Positions 36,167 through 46,138 of a stretch of DNA of 64,000 bases are shown here, piece by piece; position 1 is the stretch's first letter, and each line of letters starts with the position of its first letter. The notes beneath the pieces are model-generated. The model ran no database searches. It was not told the DNA's origin and worked only from the letters and a program-made list of their open reading frames with translations. A program made the position numbers and the translations under genes. Origin of the DNA: Canna indica (Eukaryota; Streptophyta; Magnoliopsida; Zingiberales; Cannaceae); assembly GCA_034359265.1 (NCBI GenBank), contig CP136891.1, positions 43,392,001-43,456,000 on the forward strand. Reading direction: 5' to 3'.

Positions 36167-36766
36167 ATGTATGCAATGGTCTATACTCGGCCTGATGTCA
36201 CTTATGCCCTAGGGGTAACTAACAGACTTCAGGCGGATCCTGGAGAGGAACATTGGAAAGTAGTAAAGAACATTCTTATGTACTTGAGAAGAACTAAAGA
36301 TGTTCTCCTGATTTATGGTGGGTCAAAATTTAAATTGGAGGGCTACACAGATTCAAGCTTCCAATCAGACCCAGCTGATAGTAAATCCATTTCTGGGTAT
36401 GTATTTACTCGGAATGGTAGCGCAGTATGCTGGAAAAGTTCCAAGCAAGGTTCTGTGGCCGACTCGGTAACAGAAGCTGAGTACATCTCTGCAAGTGAAG
36501 CCGCCAAGGAAGGAGTATGGATAAAAAAGTTCATCTCTGAGCTGGGTGTTGTTCCTGAGGTTGCCGGTCTAGTCTCTATTTATTGTGATAACTCTGGGGT
36601 TGTTGCTCAAGCAAAGGAACCTAGATCCTACCACAAATCAAAACACATCCTAAGGCAGTATCACCTGATCAGAGAGATCGTTGGACTTGGTGATATAAAT
36701 GTCGAACGTGTCGACATGAAAGATAATATAGCAGATCCATTCATTAAACCATTACCACAGCAGTAG
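36167..36766 (+). pseudogene. pol: K RT C-terminus and RNase H (open 199 codons)
   Basis: The longest open part of K. It has YTRPDVTYALGVTNR (RT connection), then RNase H with GYTDSSF, KSISGYVF, TEAEYISASEAAKE, YCDNSG and SKHILRQYHLIRE, ending DPFIKPLPQQ and TAG at 36764-36766. The acidic residues expected of the RNase H active site (D, E and D in those motifs) are present. It ends about 60 bases before the PPT, the usual place, so this is the true C-terminus of Pol. Confidence 0.85.
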
Positions 36767-36824
36767 TTCGATCACCACTTTAATTGTATGGGTATTAAAT
36801 ATTGCAATAATTTGCTACAAGTGC

Positions 36825-36835
36825 AAGTGGGAGAT
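36825..36835 (+). other. K polypurine tract
   Basis: AAGTGGGAGAT directly before the LTR start TGAAAGAAATAGTGCCC at 36836. Confidence 0.8.
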
Positions 36836-37077
36836 TGAAAGAAATAGTGCCCTTGAGCCAATCACATGTTGATGTGTAGGGAACTATTTTTTGTTAATGA
36901 ATAATTGAGGCAATTTTCATCATATGCTGGATCTTTTTTTTGTATATATCATATTGTGATGAACCCCATGAACTCGGGCAATCGGTTCCAAGGCCGTGAT
37001 GAGATCATGCCAATGAGACTTAGGAATCCAGATGACCTTGTTCTAAATGTTTCCAGTCGTAGGATCACCAATTAGGG
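36836..37077 (+). repeat. K 3' LTR, first part
   Basis: It runs from the PPT to the TSD TAGGG (37073-37077). It continues seamlessly after the second TAGGG at 46642-46646. Confidence 0.82.
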
Positions 37078-39297
37078 TGTCACACCCCAATTTTGGTATG
37101 ACCGGCCAGGGTACGCCACGTACCACAAAGCCTAAACCAAACCAAACCACATAAACAACAAGACCAGACTTGAACATTTAATAACTTTCAAGAATTTATA
37201 AAAGACATTTATTTTCAAGAAAACCTTAGATCACCAACTCAATAAATAGCAATTGTTCAAATCGGTTTCAAAAGTTTAATTACTAAACAAGACACCTCAA
37301 GTAATAAAAGTGCGGAAACAAATAAACCGAGTCGATATGACTCAATGACTCAAAGAAATAAAATGACTCGAGTATCCCCCTCAACCACGATATGTCACGA
37401 GAGCCGCCACCACCGGCCGCGCTACTGCACCCCGGTACCTCTCTGATCTAACTTAGGTACTGCAAAACAACAGATATGAGGGGTAACTCCAACTACGACT
37501 TAGTGTGTAGATAGCCCTCAATTTCCACCGCATCATCATCATCATGCAATAATCAAATAACCACATATATGAGCATAAGAATAATAAAGCATATATCAAG
37601 AGCATTTGTTTTTTTATTTAGCAAGCAATCCACCTGGACCTCATATAGCAACTTGTAAGAAAATACGCAACCAGGTATAAAGTATAACATGCTAAATGCA
37701 TCAACCACATGCTTACCCGGACCCGTCAGTCCTAATCGCCACATAAGGTAGGTAGTCGTGTGGCCTCCGATCTACCACCCAGCCAGTGTCGTCTCTTTGG
37801 GGTATACTCTCCCTCATCGAAACAACTCTTCTGATCTGACTCTTTGGGCCATATGTTCCCCTCACTGATCAGGTCTCCGGACTGTCTCTTTGGGGATATG
37901 AACTCCCCTCACTAGTCGGACTTCCAAAATCAGGCCGACACTGTCTTATTGCAGCATACCCTCCCCTCACCTGCAAGGCATCCAGGAAATGCAACAATCA
38001 CACCACAACATCACACACGCAAGAAATATAGACATGAGGTAAAGTGTGTTGAACAACAAGTAAATAGGGGTATGTCCATGACATACCTCAATCAACGCCT
38101 CCTTCCTCAATACATCACAACCACAGAAATAAATATATAATAAATAATGCTCAAATCATGAATTCACAGCGTACACAACGAGAATGAAAATAAGGTACAA
38201 CACACCCAAACATCGTAGGAAAAATAAAAATGTATAAGATGTAAATAATACAACACCTCTAATTTCCCTATGCAGTTTAAACCCGACTTTAGCCCTTCCC
38301 TAGCCATGTACCCTAGGGCCGGCCTACCCATCTACCCGAGTGCTCTAGGGGCATAGAGGGTTCGGCCCCCTTGGGTTCCCTAAGGGTCAGCTCACCCTAA
38401 AATTGTCCTAGGATTCTAGGGTCTCTAGGTGTCTCTAGGGTACTCCCCTACTTGTATGTCTCTATAATTTCCCTAAGGTGTAGAATAATGCAAGGTATCC
38501 TAAAGTATGTTCCTTATGTGTAAAAAACCTATTTTTATTTTCCCCAAATCTATCCCTAATTGGTCGGATACCTTAGGGCTCCTAAAAGAGCCCTAAAGGG
38601 GGCGGCATACCCTAGTTCTTCCCCCAAAATCCTTCCTTTCCTCAAGATCCAAAGCAAGCATCAAGAAACCTCAACAACCATCAAGAAGCCTCAAGAAAGC
38701 ATCAAGAATTTGAAGGAGAAGGGGATGGCACAGCAAGGGAAATGGGTGGTCAAATCGCCCAAAAATTCATCCGATAGAACCGTTGCGATCACGATAGAAA
38801 TCTCAATACGAATATCCAATTCGATTCACAAAAAATCCAACGAAAAATGACGAAATCCCATGACATAGGGGTGGGGCGCAGCAATGAATGAGGATAAGAG
38901 GGGGGGGGAGGGAAAACTCACTTTTTTGGAGAAACTAGGAAGGAAAAACAAGCAGGGGATCTTTTTACGTTAAACGTTGACGAACTCACGAAATCCCAGC
39001 TCCGGCGGCTCCTCCTCCTCTTGGTGTCACCTCTTCTCCCTCTCTCTCTTGGGTGGCATGCGTTTGGAAATAGAAGGCGTGCCCCCCCTCCCCCCCCCCC
39101 CCCTTGATAATTTATGGGCCCTAGCTGGCCCAAATTACCAAAACACCTTCTCTTATGTTAAACGACTTAAATGACCCGTATCTAACCCGTTCTAACTCCG
39201 ATTCGAGTTTTGATTGAACCACTAAATTCATCTCGAGGCCCTCTATTATCTTAGCATGCTAAATTATAGAAATAAACACTACTAGAAACTTCGTCTT

Positions 39298-39575
39298 CAG
39301 CAACGGCTATCAGCGACGGCCGCTCAAGCCGTTGCTATTTGCAACGGCATTCTTACGGCCGCCCGAGCCGTTGCAGAAAACTGTATCTGCAACGGCTTTC
39401 TAACGGAAAACCGAGCCGTTGCTGATTATTTTAATTATCAGCAATGGCTTTCTGACGGAAAGGCGAGCCGTTGCTGATTTTTTAATCTTCAGCAACGGCT
39501 TGCTAACGGATAAGTGAGCCGTTGCTGATGATAACTTATCAGCAACGGCGTTATAACGGGCGAGTGAGCCGTTGC
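39298..39575. repeat. CACTA1 left subterminal GCAACGGC array
   Basis: Alternating direct and inverted GCAACGGC / GCCGTTGC, usually as CAGCAACGGC...GCCGTTGCTGA pairs about 40 bases apart, about six pairs. Each pair can form a hairpin. These are the probable binding sites of the element's own DNA-binding protein, by analogy with En/Spm. Confidence 0.9.
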
Positions 39576-39584
39576 TGATAAGTT

Positions 39585-39590
39585 TATATA
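39585..39590 (+). promoter_or_regulatory. CACTA1 TATA box
   Basis: TATATA in GTTTATATAGGGC, immediately after the subterminal array. The same context occurs in the CACTA2 fragment near 50000, showing it is conserved. Confidence 0.7.
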
Positions 39591-40031
39591 GGGCACGCTC
39601 TCGCGCCCGACTCTTCTTCCTCCCGCTGCTCGCTGCTGCCGCCGCCGCTCCTGCCGACGCCACTCGCCGCCGCTGCCGCTGCTGCCGACGCCGACGACGC
39701 CGACCGCTGCTGCCGACTTGTTCAGGTAAGTCTCCCCTGCTGCCGTCTCTTCCCTGCGGCCGGCGGAAATCACCCGACCGAAACCCTATTTCTAGGGTTT
39801 CGGCCGGCGGCGGTCGGCCGATGGCCGCCGTCGGACCTTCTGCAGTGGCCGGACATTGTGTCCGGCCACTGTACGCCGGCACCGGAGGGTGGACTCCGGC
39901 GCCGGAATTTAGTATATATATATATAGTTTATATTATTTTATATTTGTTAATTAATTATTTAATAATTGTTAATTAATTGTTTAGATTAATTGTTTAATT
40001 TGTTAGATTAATTATTAGGGTTTAGATTAAT

Positions 40032-40275
40032 TTCGGACGCGCGCCGGAATCGTCCACTTCGGACGCGCGCCGGAATCGTCCACTTTGGACGCACGCCGGT
40101 ATCGTCCACTTCGGACGCGCGCCGGTATCATCCAATTCGGACTCGCACCGGAATCGTCCACTTCGGACGCGCGCCGGAATCGTCCAATTCGGACTCGCGC
40201 CGGAATCGTCCACTTCGGACTCGCGCCGGAATCGTCCACTTTGGACGCGCGCCGAAATCGTCCAATATGGACTCG
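40032..40275. repeat. 26-bp minisatellite in CACTA1 leader
   Basis: Nine full copies and a partial tenth of a unit close to TTCGGACGCGCGCCGGAATC + GTCCAC, with variation mainly at GCGC/CTCG and CAC/CAA. Unit length is exactly 26 bases throughout, so every reading frame on both strands is open across much of it; those frames are not genes. Confidence 0.93.
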
Positions 40276-40477
40276 AACTGTCTCGAAACATTTAGAAAAT
40301 AATCATCCTCCGACGAGTTGATATGTTTCACGTACGCATCGATGATCGGATATGATTTAGCAAAACCTTAGATCCGTTCGGGAATTGTATGTTCGTGTAA
40401 AAGAAGTAGATGATCTTTTATACGACGTACAATTCTTGAATTGTCCCTGATTGGACAATTTGGGAATATAGTTATTT

Positions 40478-40653
40478 GTACTCCACTTACGTTTTTATTT
40501 TAACTGTTAACTAATTATTCTAAATTTCGGCAACATCTCTCTTGTTCTCCGATACGCGCCCAGATGATATGCGTATTCGGAGAACTGTAGGGAGATGCTG
40601 TCGAAATTTAGAATAATTAGTTAACAGTTAAAATAAAAACGTAAGTGCAGTAC
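40478..40653. repeat. Long near-perfect hairpin upstream of the transposase
   Basis: Left arm 40478-40557, loop of 13 bases, right arm 40571-40653. From CACTTACG through AAATTTCG, 46 consecutive bases pair without mismatch. The base of the loop (GTTCTCCG.ATACGC) has a few mismatches and bulges. Weaker pairing extends outward to about 40440 and 40690. It ends about 80 bases before the transposase ATG. Confidence 0.92.
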
Positions 40654-40734
40654 GAATAACATAAATCCCGAATGGAATAGGACAATCTCACCTAAAGACA
40701 TTAACCAAAGAAATTGTCATTGATTGACAAAATC

Positions 40735-43635
40735 ATGTCGGCTGATCGAAGTTGGATGTACCGACGTCTTAATCGTGGAGCTTTAACGAATGAGTTTCGA
40801 TTAGGCGTAACGTACTTCCTAAATTTTGCCTATTCGAATCTGAATTTCGTTAGCATGGATGATCAAATCCGATGTCCGTGCCGCATTTGTTCAAATGGAC
40901 GATTTTTGGATCGGGAGACTGTCACTCTGCATCTATATACCAAAGGATTTGCACCGAGATATTTTCTATGGACTTGTCACGGGGAGTCACGCGAAGTCGG
41001 GACGTCGAGCAATCCTGTCGTTCAGACATATGGTGAATCTTCCTCTGTTGGTGCTTCTTCATCCGTTCAATGTAATCCCTATAGAACTATGATACTTGAT
41101 AGTCTTGGGGGTCAATTCCGCCTGAATGATAATGTTGATCGGCCAGTTCTTCAGACATCAGTCCCACCAGATACTACAGCGGTTGATATCACAGAAGTAG
41201 GGGCTGCGGTAGAGATTGAATTACCGAATAAAGAAGCTGTAGAATTTTACGAGATGTTGAAAGCTGCCGATGAACCTTTGTATGAGAATTGTCCTAAATA
41301 CACTAGGTTTTCAGCAATGACACAGCTCTTAAGCATCAAGGCCGATTGTAATATCAGCGGAGTTGCGTATGATCGGATTGCTGGATTGATTAATGGAATG
41401 CTGCCTACTGATAACAAGTTTGAGCCTACTTTTTATAAGACTAAAAAGCTAATGAGAAAATTGGGGCTTGGGTACGAAAAAATACACGCGTGCCAAAATA
41501 ACTGCATTTTATATTATAAAGAAAATGTGCAGTTGGATAAATGCCCTGTATGTCAACACCCTCGTTACAAGGAGAAGAAATCGGTCCGACAGAAAAATAT
41601 CCCGTTTAAGGTGCTTCGGTATTTTCCACTAACACCGAGGCTTCAAAGGTTATTCATGTCGGAAAAGACAGCCCCCTACATGAGTTGGCATGCAAGAAGT
41701 CGTGATGATACAGTAATGACTCATCCATCTGACAGTGAAGCATGGAAACATTTGGATACATGTTATTCTTCATTTGCTATGGATACTAGAAATATCAGAT
41801 TAGGATTGTGCACAGATGGTTTTAATCCGTTTGGACATTCTGCAACTCCTTATTCAGTTTGGCCAGTGCTGCTGACAGTTTATAATTTGCCACCGTCAAT
41901 GTGCATGAAAGATGAATTTATTTATCTTTCGATGATTATTCCGGGTCCTAAGGGTCCGCGAAAAGAAATTGACATATTTCTCAGACCCTTGATAGATGAA
42001 TTGAAAACATTGTGGACTGAGGGAGCTGTCACTTATGATTGTCATCGGAAGCAAAACTTCAATTTAAAGGCCGCGGTCTTGTGGACAATCAATGATTTCC
42101 CCGCGTACGGCATGTTGTCGGGTTGGAGCACTCACGGCCGACTCTCTTGCCCGTATTGTATGGAACACTCTAAATCAATCAGTCTTCAGAACGGACGAAA
42201 AATCTCATTCTTTGATTGTCATCGTCGATTCCTACCGGTTCATCACCAGTATCGAAGGAATTGTAATAAATTTACTAAGGGCAGAGTCGAAAGAGATGGG
42301 CCACCACCGATGTTGTCTGGTGAACAAATGTTAGCACGTGTTTCAGCACTTCCAGATATTGTATTCGGTCGCAATGAAAGAGTGTCAGGTTTTGGCCAAA
42401 CACACAACTGGGTGAAAAAAAGTATCTTTTGGGAATTGCCCTATTGGAGTTCATTATTGATTCGACATAATTTAGATGTCATGCACATTGAAAAAAATGT
42501 GTTTGATAATATTTTCAACACTGTGATGGATATTTCTGGAAAAACTAAAAATAATGTCAAAGCCCGACATGATCTGAAAATACTTTGTAAAAGACCAGAG
42601 TTGGAGTTACAAGAGGTCAACGGACGATATCTGAAACCGAAGGCCCTATATGTGTTAAATAAACAACAGATCAAAGATGTTTGTCAATGGGTAAAAGAAC
42701 TCAGATTACCCGATGGATATGCTTCAAACTTATCTCGATGTGTGAACGTCGATGATTGCAAAATATCAGGGATGAAGAGCCATGATTGTCATGTATTCAT
42801 GCAGAGATTACTTCCGATCGCATTTCGAGATCTTCTACCTGATAATATTTGGGGTCCGTTGACTGAATTAAGTATGTTTTTTAGAAGCATCTGTGCAAAT
42901 GTCCTTCGAGTCGAAGATATGTCAACACTTGAAAATAATATTGTTGAAATCATATGCAAGCTGGAGCAGTTTTTCCCTCCTGCATTTTTTGACTCGATGG
43001 AGCATCTACCGATACACTTGGCATACGAGGCACGAGTTGGTGGCCCCGTTCAATATCGTTGGATGTACTTATTTGAAAGATACATGAATCGTCTGAAGAA
43101 AAAAGTAAAGAACACCGCAGCTGTTGAAGGATCAATATCTGAATCGTATATCATCCAAGAAATTTCAACATTCTGCTCATTTTACTTTGAATCGACAGTA
43201 CAGACAAGATTTGATCGTCTTCCACGTAACGACGACGGGGGTGTTCGACATTCAGATGGACGTTTAAATATATTTTGTCACTCTGGTCGTGCTTTTGGTT
43301 CTCGTCCATCTCGACACTTAAGCGATGAAGAGTATCATTTGGCACACTTGTATGTATTACTCAATTGCCCAGAGATTGAACAATTCATTGAAATATTTGA
43401 CATTGAGATGGTGCAAAAATACTCTATTCACAACGATCAAGAATTGGAGACATTACGGAATCGTGATTTCCCTTCTTGGATTCAGACTTACAGCAAAGAT
43501 CACAGAGCTGAAATAGATGAAAAAATATTTGAGTTTGTTAGTGGACCGTCGCGACTTGTGTCGTGCTATAGCGGATATTTTGTTAACGGGTATAAATTTC
43601 ACACGGTTGAATATTCATCTACAAAAAGACGATGA
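40735..43635 (+). CDS. CACTA transposase, tnp2 family (TNP2/TNPD-like)
   Basis: 966 codons from ATG 40735 (MSADRSWMYRRL is the family's usual start; the upstream in-frame TTG is not needed). Residues about 5-85 form the Transpos_assoc domain with CPCRIC...LHLYTKGF. The tnp2 catalytic domain runs about 285-530, with CTDGFNPFG (Asp about 361) and PRKEIDIFLRPL (Asp about 413) as candidate catalytic acids, then GWSTHGRLSCPYC and NLDVMHIEKNVFDN. DUF4218 spans about 690-820 (LLPIAFRDLLP, FFPPAFFDSMEHL). The product should cut and join element ends in the nucleus. No internal stop. It ends FHTVEYSSTKRR and TGA, which overlaps the ATG of the next ORF; in relatives the DUF4216 part is in the same chain, so a one-base loss here is likely. 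Confidence 0.93.
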   Translation: MSADRSWMYRRLNRGALTNEFRLGVTYFLNFAYSNLNFVSMDDQIRCPCRICSNGRFLDRETVTLHLYTKGFAPRYFLWTCHGESREVGTSSNPVVQTYGESSSVGASSSVQCNPYRTMILDSLGGQFRLNDNVDRPVLQTSVPPDTTAVDITEVGAAVEIELPNKEAVEFYEMLKAADEPLYENCPKYTRFSAMTQLLSIKADCNISGVAYDRIAGLINGMLPTDNKFEPTFYKTKKLMRKLGLGYEKIHACQNNCILYYKENVQLDKCPVCQHPRYKEKKSVRQKNIPFKVLRYFPLTPRLQRLFMSEKTAPYMSWHARSRDDTVMTHPSDSEAWKHLDTCYSSFAMDTRNIRLGLCTDGFNPFGHSATPYSVWPVLLTVYNLPPSMCMKDEFIYLSMIIPGPKGPRKEIDIFLRPLIDELKTLWTEGAVTYDCHRKQNFNLKAAVLWTINDFPAYGMLSGWSTHGRLSCPYCMEHSKSISLQNGRKISFFDCHRRFLPVHHQYRRNCNKFTKGRVERDGPPPMLSGEQMLARVSALPDIVFGRNERVSGFGQTHNWVKKSIFWELPYWSSLLIRHNLDVMHIEKNVFDNIFNTVMDISGKTKNNVKARHDLKILCKRPELELQEVNGRYLKPKALYVLNKQQIKDVCQWVKELRLPDGYASNLSRCVNVDDCKISGMKSHDCHVFMQRLLPIAFRDLLPDNIWGPLTELSMFFRSICANVLRVEDMSTLENNIVEIICKLEQFFPPAFFDSMEHLPIHLAYEARVGGPVQYRWMYLFERYMNRLKKKVKNTAAVEGSISESYIIQEISTFCSFYFESTVQTRFDRLPRNDDGGVRHSDGRLNIFCHSGRAFGSRPSRHLSDEEYHLAHLYVLLNCPEIEQFIEIFDIEMVQKYSIHNDQELETLRNRDFPSWIQTYSKDHRAEIDEKIFEFVSGPSRLVSCYSGYFVNGYKFHTVEYSSTKRR

Positions 43636-44204
43636 ATGCTGGGGTCTGCGTGAAAGGGACAACCTATGTTGAATGTGATATGGATTTCTATGGACTAGTG
43701 GAAGAAGTGATAGAGTTGCACTACTTCGGCATGAAATCAGTGTTCCTATTTAGATGTCATTGGTTCGATACAACAGAAAGGGGCATGAAAGTTCATCAAA
43801 AATACAAACTTGTTGAGGTTAATTACAAATCGAAATTGGCAGCAAATGAGCCATTTATATTGGCATCACAAGCCGAACAAGTATATTACGCGAAGTATCC
43901 GGCTCGAAATAAAGATAGAGCAGATTGGCGTGTAGTCTGTAAGACAAAAGGTAGAGGAAAAATTGATCCGATAGTAGGAGAAAATGATCCTCCTGGTTTC
44001 TATCAAGAAGATGATCTTCCTGCTGTGGATCGTATTATTCCAATACTCGAGGATGCAGACACAACGTCAATTCAATTAGAAGTTGAATATGCTGATGATG
44101 ACGATCATGAAATTGAGGAAGCTGGAGATGAAGAAGATGACGAAGAGGAAGAAGAGGAAGAAGAAGAAGAATTCGAAGACTATTATTCAGATGATGAGGA
44201 ATAA
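43632..44204 (+). CDS. DUF4216 part of the CACTA transposase
   Basis: 190 codons, starting MNAGVCVKGTTYVECDMDF, with DUF4216 at about 15-100 (YGLVEEVIELHY, VFLFRCHWFD, EPFILASQAEQVYY), then a linker and a strongly acidic tail (about 150-190, mostly Asp/Glu). It begins within the stop of the tnp2 ORF (ATGA, 43632-43635), in the -1 frame. In plant CACTA transposases this domain normally forms the C-terminus of the tnp2 protein, and the two sequences are colinear with no gap, so this is best read as the same gene split by a frame change. Independent translation is less likely in a plant mRNA. Confidence 0.85.
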   Translation: MNAGVCVKGTTYVECDMDFYGLVEEVIELHYFGMKSVFLFRCHWFDTTERGMKVHQKYKLVEVNYKSKLAANEPFILASQAEQVYYAKYPARNKDRADWRVVCKTKGRGKIDPIVGENDPPGFYQEDDLPAVDRIIPILEDADTTSIQLEVEYADDDDHEIEEAGDEEDDEEEEEEEEEEFEDYYSDDEE

Positions 44205-44281
44205 TTGTAAAGTATATATATTTTATTAAATATATCTCTACTATTTATACAATAGTCTGATTATATGTCTGTTCGACAGAT

Positions 44282-45823
44282 ATGTCTGGTCGTGGTTATC
44301 GACGCAGGAGAGTTTCGGAGTCTCCGATCGGTGAGACTCCAGCACTTACTCATGCTGCTGATCCTCCTGTTGCTGATCCTCATGAGGATGATACTGCCGA
44401 GGCTAGTACATCCAGACGCAGGCGGCCACGCGGGCCGAACAGGTGGCAGCCTCCACCAGCCACAGAGTCACGTAGATTGATCAGCGTGATTGGGGAGCGG
44501 TAATATATCATGAATTATGAATCATTACAAATTCATTATATCATAATATAATATTAAAATTTATTTTTGTTGTGCAGGTTCGAGCAAGAAGAAGTGCCGA
44601 GGAGCATTTCTTCTACTATTCGACGATACATGCACGGGGCATGGCCTACGTGGTCTCACGTGCCTAGCGAGCACGTCGACATGTTATGGCGCGAGTTTGA
44701 GGCACGTATTATTTTTTTTTTTACATGCATGATGATATATTAAGAATTGGTACTGATATTATTATTTTGCAGGCTCGCTATACATGGGCCGAGGACCAGA
44801 GGTCCTTCATTTACGCTGCCTGGGAGTCTATTTCCCGGGCAAGGTACAACGGGCAGCTGGGGCAGGCTCGGTCCCGAGCGATGGCCCGAGCTGGGACCAC
44901 TAACATCTCGGAGACTCGGGGATACGGCCCCAGTTGGATTACTCCGGATATATGGGACCAGCTCGTGGGGATATGGTCGACGGATCGATGGCAGGAGGTT
45001 TCTCAGAATGCGGCTAGAAATCGCATGTCGGGGGGAGCAGCGCGTCACACCGGCGGCTCTGTTGCATTTGCAGTGCACGCAAACCGTATGGTAAGTATAT
45101 CGTTTAATTATATATTTTATTTGTTATTATGTGTACTAATTAATGTATTTGTTTTGTAAATGTAGACGACGGTGTCGGATGACGGGACTGTCCAGCGACC
45201 CTCCCCGATGGCGGTGTTTGAGCGGACTCACCGTCGAGCACATGGGACGGGGGAGTAAATCGACAACCGTGCTGCATACATTGTGGTAATTATATATTTG
45301 TTTAAATTATTCATTATATATTTATAATTTAAGTTTTATGATAAATATTAAACAAAAAATCAAACTCGAGTAGGAGACGTACAGCCGGACGGTGGTGCAG
45401 CGCGGGGGTACCCCCGAGGACTTTGACGCAGCATCGTGGGTCGAGGCCGCAGGTGGCTGGGACCATGGCCGCGTATATGGCTTCGCAGATAGTGGTCATG
45501 CGCGAGCCGTACTAGGGCCACTTGGGGCACCGACCCCTCCGGTCGCTGGTGAGCGGCCGTCCACCTCTAGATCCAGTTATGATCATAGTAGCAGAATAAG
45601 GACTCTAGAGGAGACGGTCGCGCGTCAGACTGAGATGATGGAGCGTCAGAGTCAGACGATGATGAATATAGAAGCTATGCTACGCAACTTGTCGGGTCAT
45701 CCCGAAGCAGGCATCTCTTCGGCATCATCTAATCCATCATCCTCGAGTCAGTCCACGTCGGTGTACACTCAAGCACTCCAGACCCCGCCATATGATCCAG
45801 GCCATCCTCCATCGTCATCGTGA
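44282..45823 (+). pseudogene. CACTA second gene (Ptta/En/Spm-like), five exons, one premature stop
   Basis: Model: exons 44282-44499, 44578-44701, 44773-45090, 45166-45285 and 45374-45823, about 410 codons in one continuous frame. Introns: GT-AG, GC-AG (donor GAG/GCACGT), GT-AG (GTAAGT) and GT-AG. Exon 1 is basic (RRRRPRGPNRW). Exons 2-3 hold the conserved WREFEARYTWAEDQ, then DIWDQLVGIWSTDRWQEVS and RHTGGSVAFA, the plant transposase Ptta/En/Spm core. Exon 5 ends in a coiled coil (about RIRTLEETVARQTEMMERQS) and Ser/Pro tail. A TAA at 45256-45258 in exon 4 stands in GTGE*IDNRAAYI, so the product is truncated unless read through. By analogy with TNPA it would bind subterminal repeats. Confidence 0.8.
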
Positions 45824-46138
45824 GATTTTGTTTATATTGACTTTGTTACTCAGATATTGAACTTGTTTAATTTATATTGACTATGTTATTGAGATGTTGA
45901 TACTTCAATTTTACATTTGAATTGTGTTTATACTATCGTGGATAATTATGAATATAAATATAATTGTTTTGATGTATATCTTGGTGTGTTTGTGATGTGT
46001 GAATGAATGTGTATGAGATGTTTGTGATGTGTGAATGAATGTGTGTATGAGGGTATGGGTGTGTGAGTTATGTATCAGATAAATGTATCAATGTATCAAT
46101 GGAAATTTGAAATTTTCAAATTTTTTGGTTGCAGGCAT
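45824..46138. other. CACTA1 3' untranslated AT-rich spacer
   Basis: No ORF of note. Contains two copies of TTTATATTGACT(T/A)TGTTA(C/T)T near 45830 and 45872, and a tandem TGATGTGTGAATGAATGTGT at 45992 and 46023. Ends where the right subterminal array begins. Confidence 0.6.

Larger units (their letters stand above)
33968..37077 (+). mobile_element. K: truncated copia element, pol to 3' LTR
   Basis: It starts inside pol (protease) and runs through integrase, RT, RNase H, a PPT (36825-36835) and the first 240 bases of its 3' LTR, interrupted at 37077 by gypsy solo LTR G3. The LTR continues at 46647. The gag and 5' LTR are missing. It is a copia family distinct from C/N, M and T. Confidence 0.85.
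39591..40734 (+). other. CACTA1 5' leader, with probable intron donor
   Basis: GC-rich 39600-39910, with a 127-codon frame of Ala/Arg repeats not seen as a domain, then AT-rich. A perfect splice donor CAG/GTAAGT lies at 39723-39731, so the transposase mRNA probably has a non-coding first exon (about 39615-39725). The acceptor is uncertain; TGCAG at 40646-40650 is one candidate. The leader also holds the minisatellite and the hairpin. Confidence 0.55.

Noticed and set aside
33988..36766. Considered a domesticated host protease/RNase H gene, because the RNase H part is open for 199 codons
   Set aside because: PPT and LTR follow at the normal distance and upstream domains are broken, so it is an ordinary decayed copia pol.
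37500..37545. CATCATCATCATCATG microsatellite
   Set aside because: Short simple repeat within an LTR, common in plant DNA.
39060..39115. Long C-run, considered as G-quadruplex or telomeric sequence
   Set aside because: Homopolymer of C with single T interruptions, no telomere-like TTTAGGG units; also a likely assembly weak point.
39298..39575. Regularly spaced repeats considered as CRISPR-like array
   Set aside because: Alternating inverted short motifs inside CACTA ends in a plant genome; no conserved repeat-spacer arrangement.
39572..39955. 127-codon GC-rich frame at the CACTA1 5' end, Ala/Arg-rich
   Set aside because: No domain, crosses a perfect splice donor, and composition alone explains the openness. 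Treated as leader.
40022..40331. Several 67-89-codon frames on both strands
   Set aside because: All come from the 26-bp minisatellite, which repeats through every frame with few stops.
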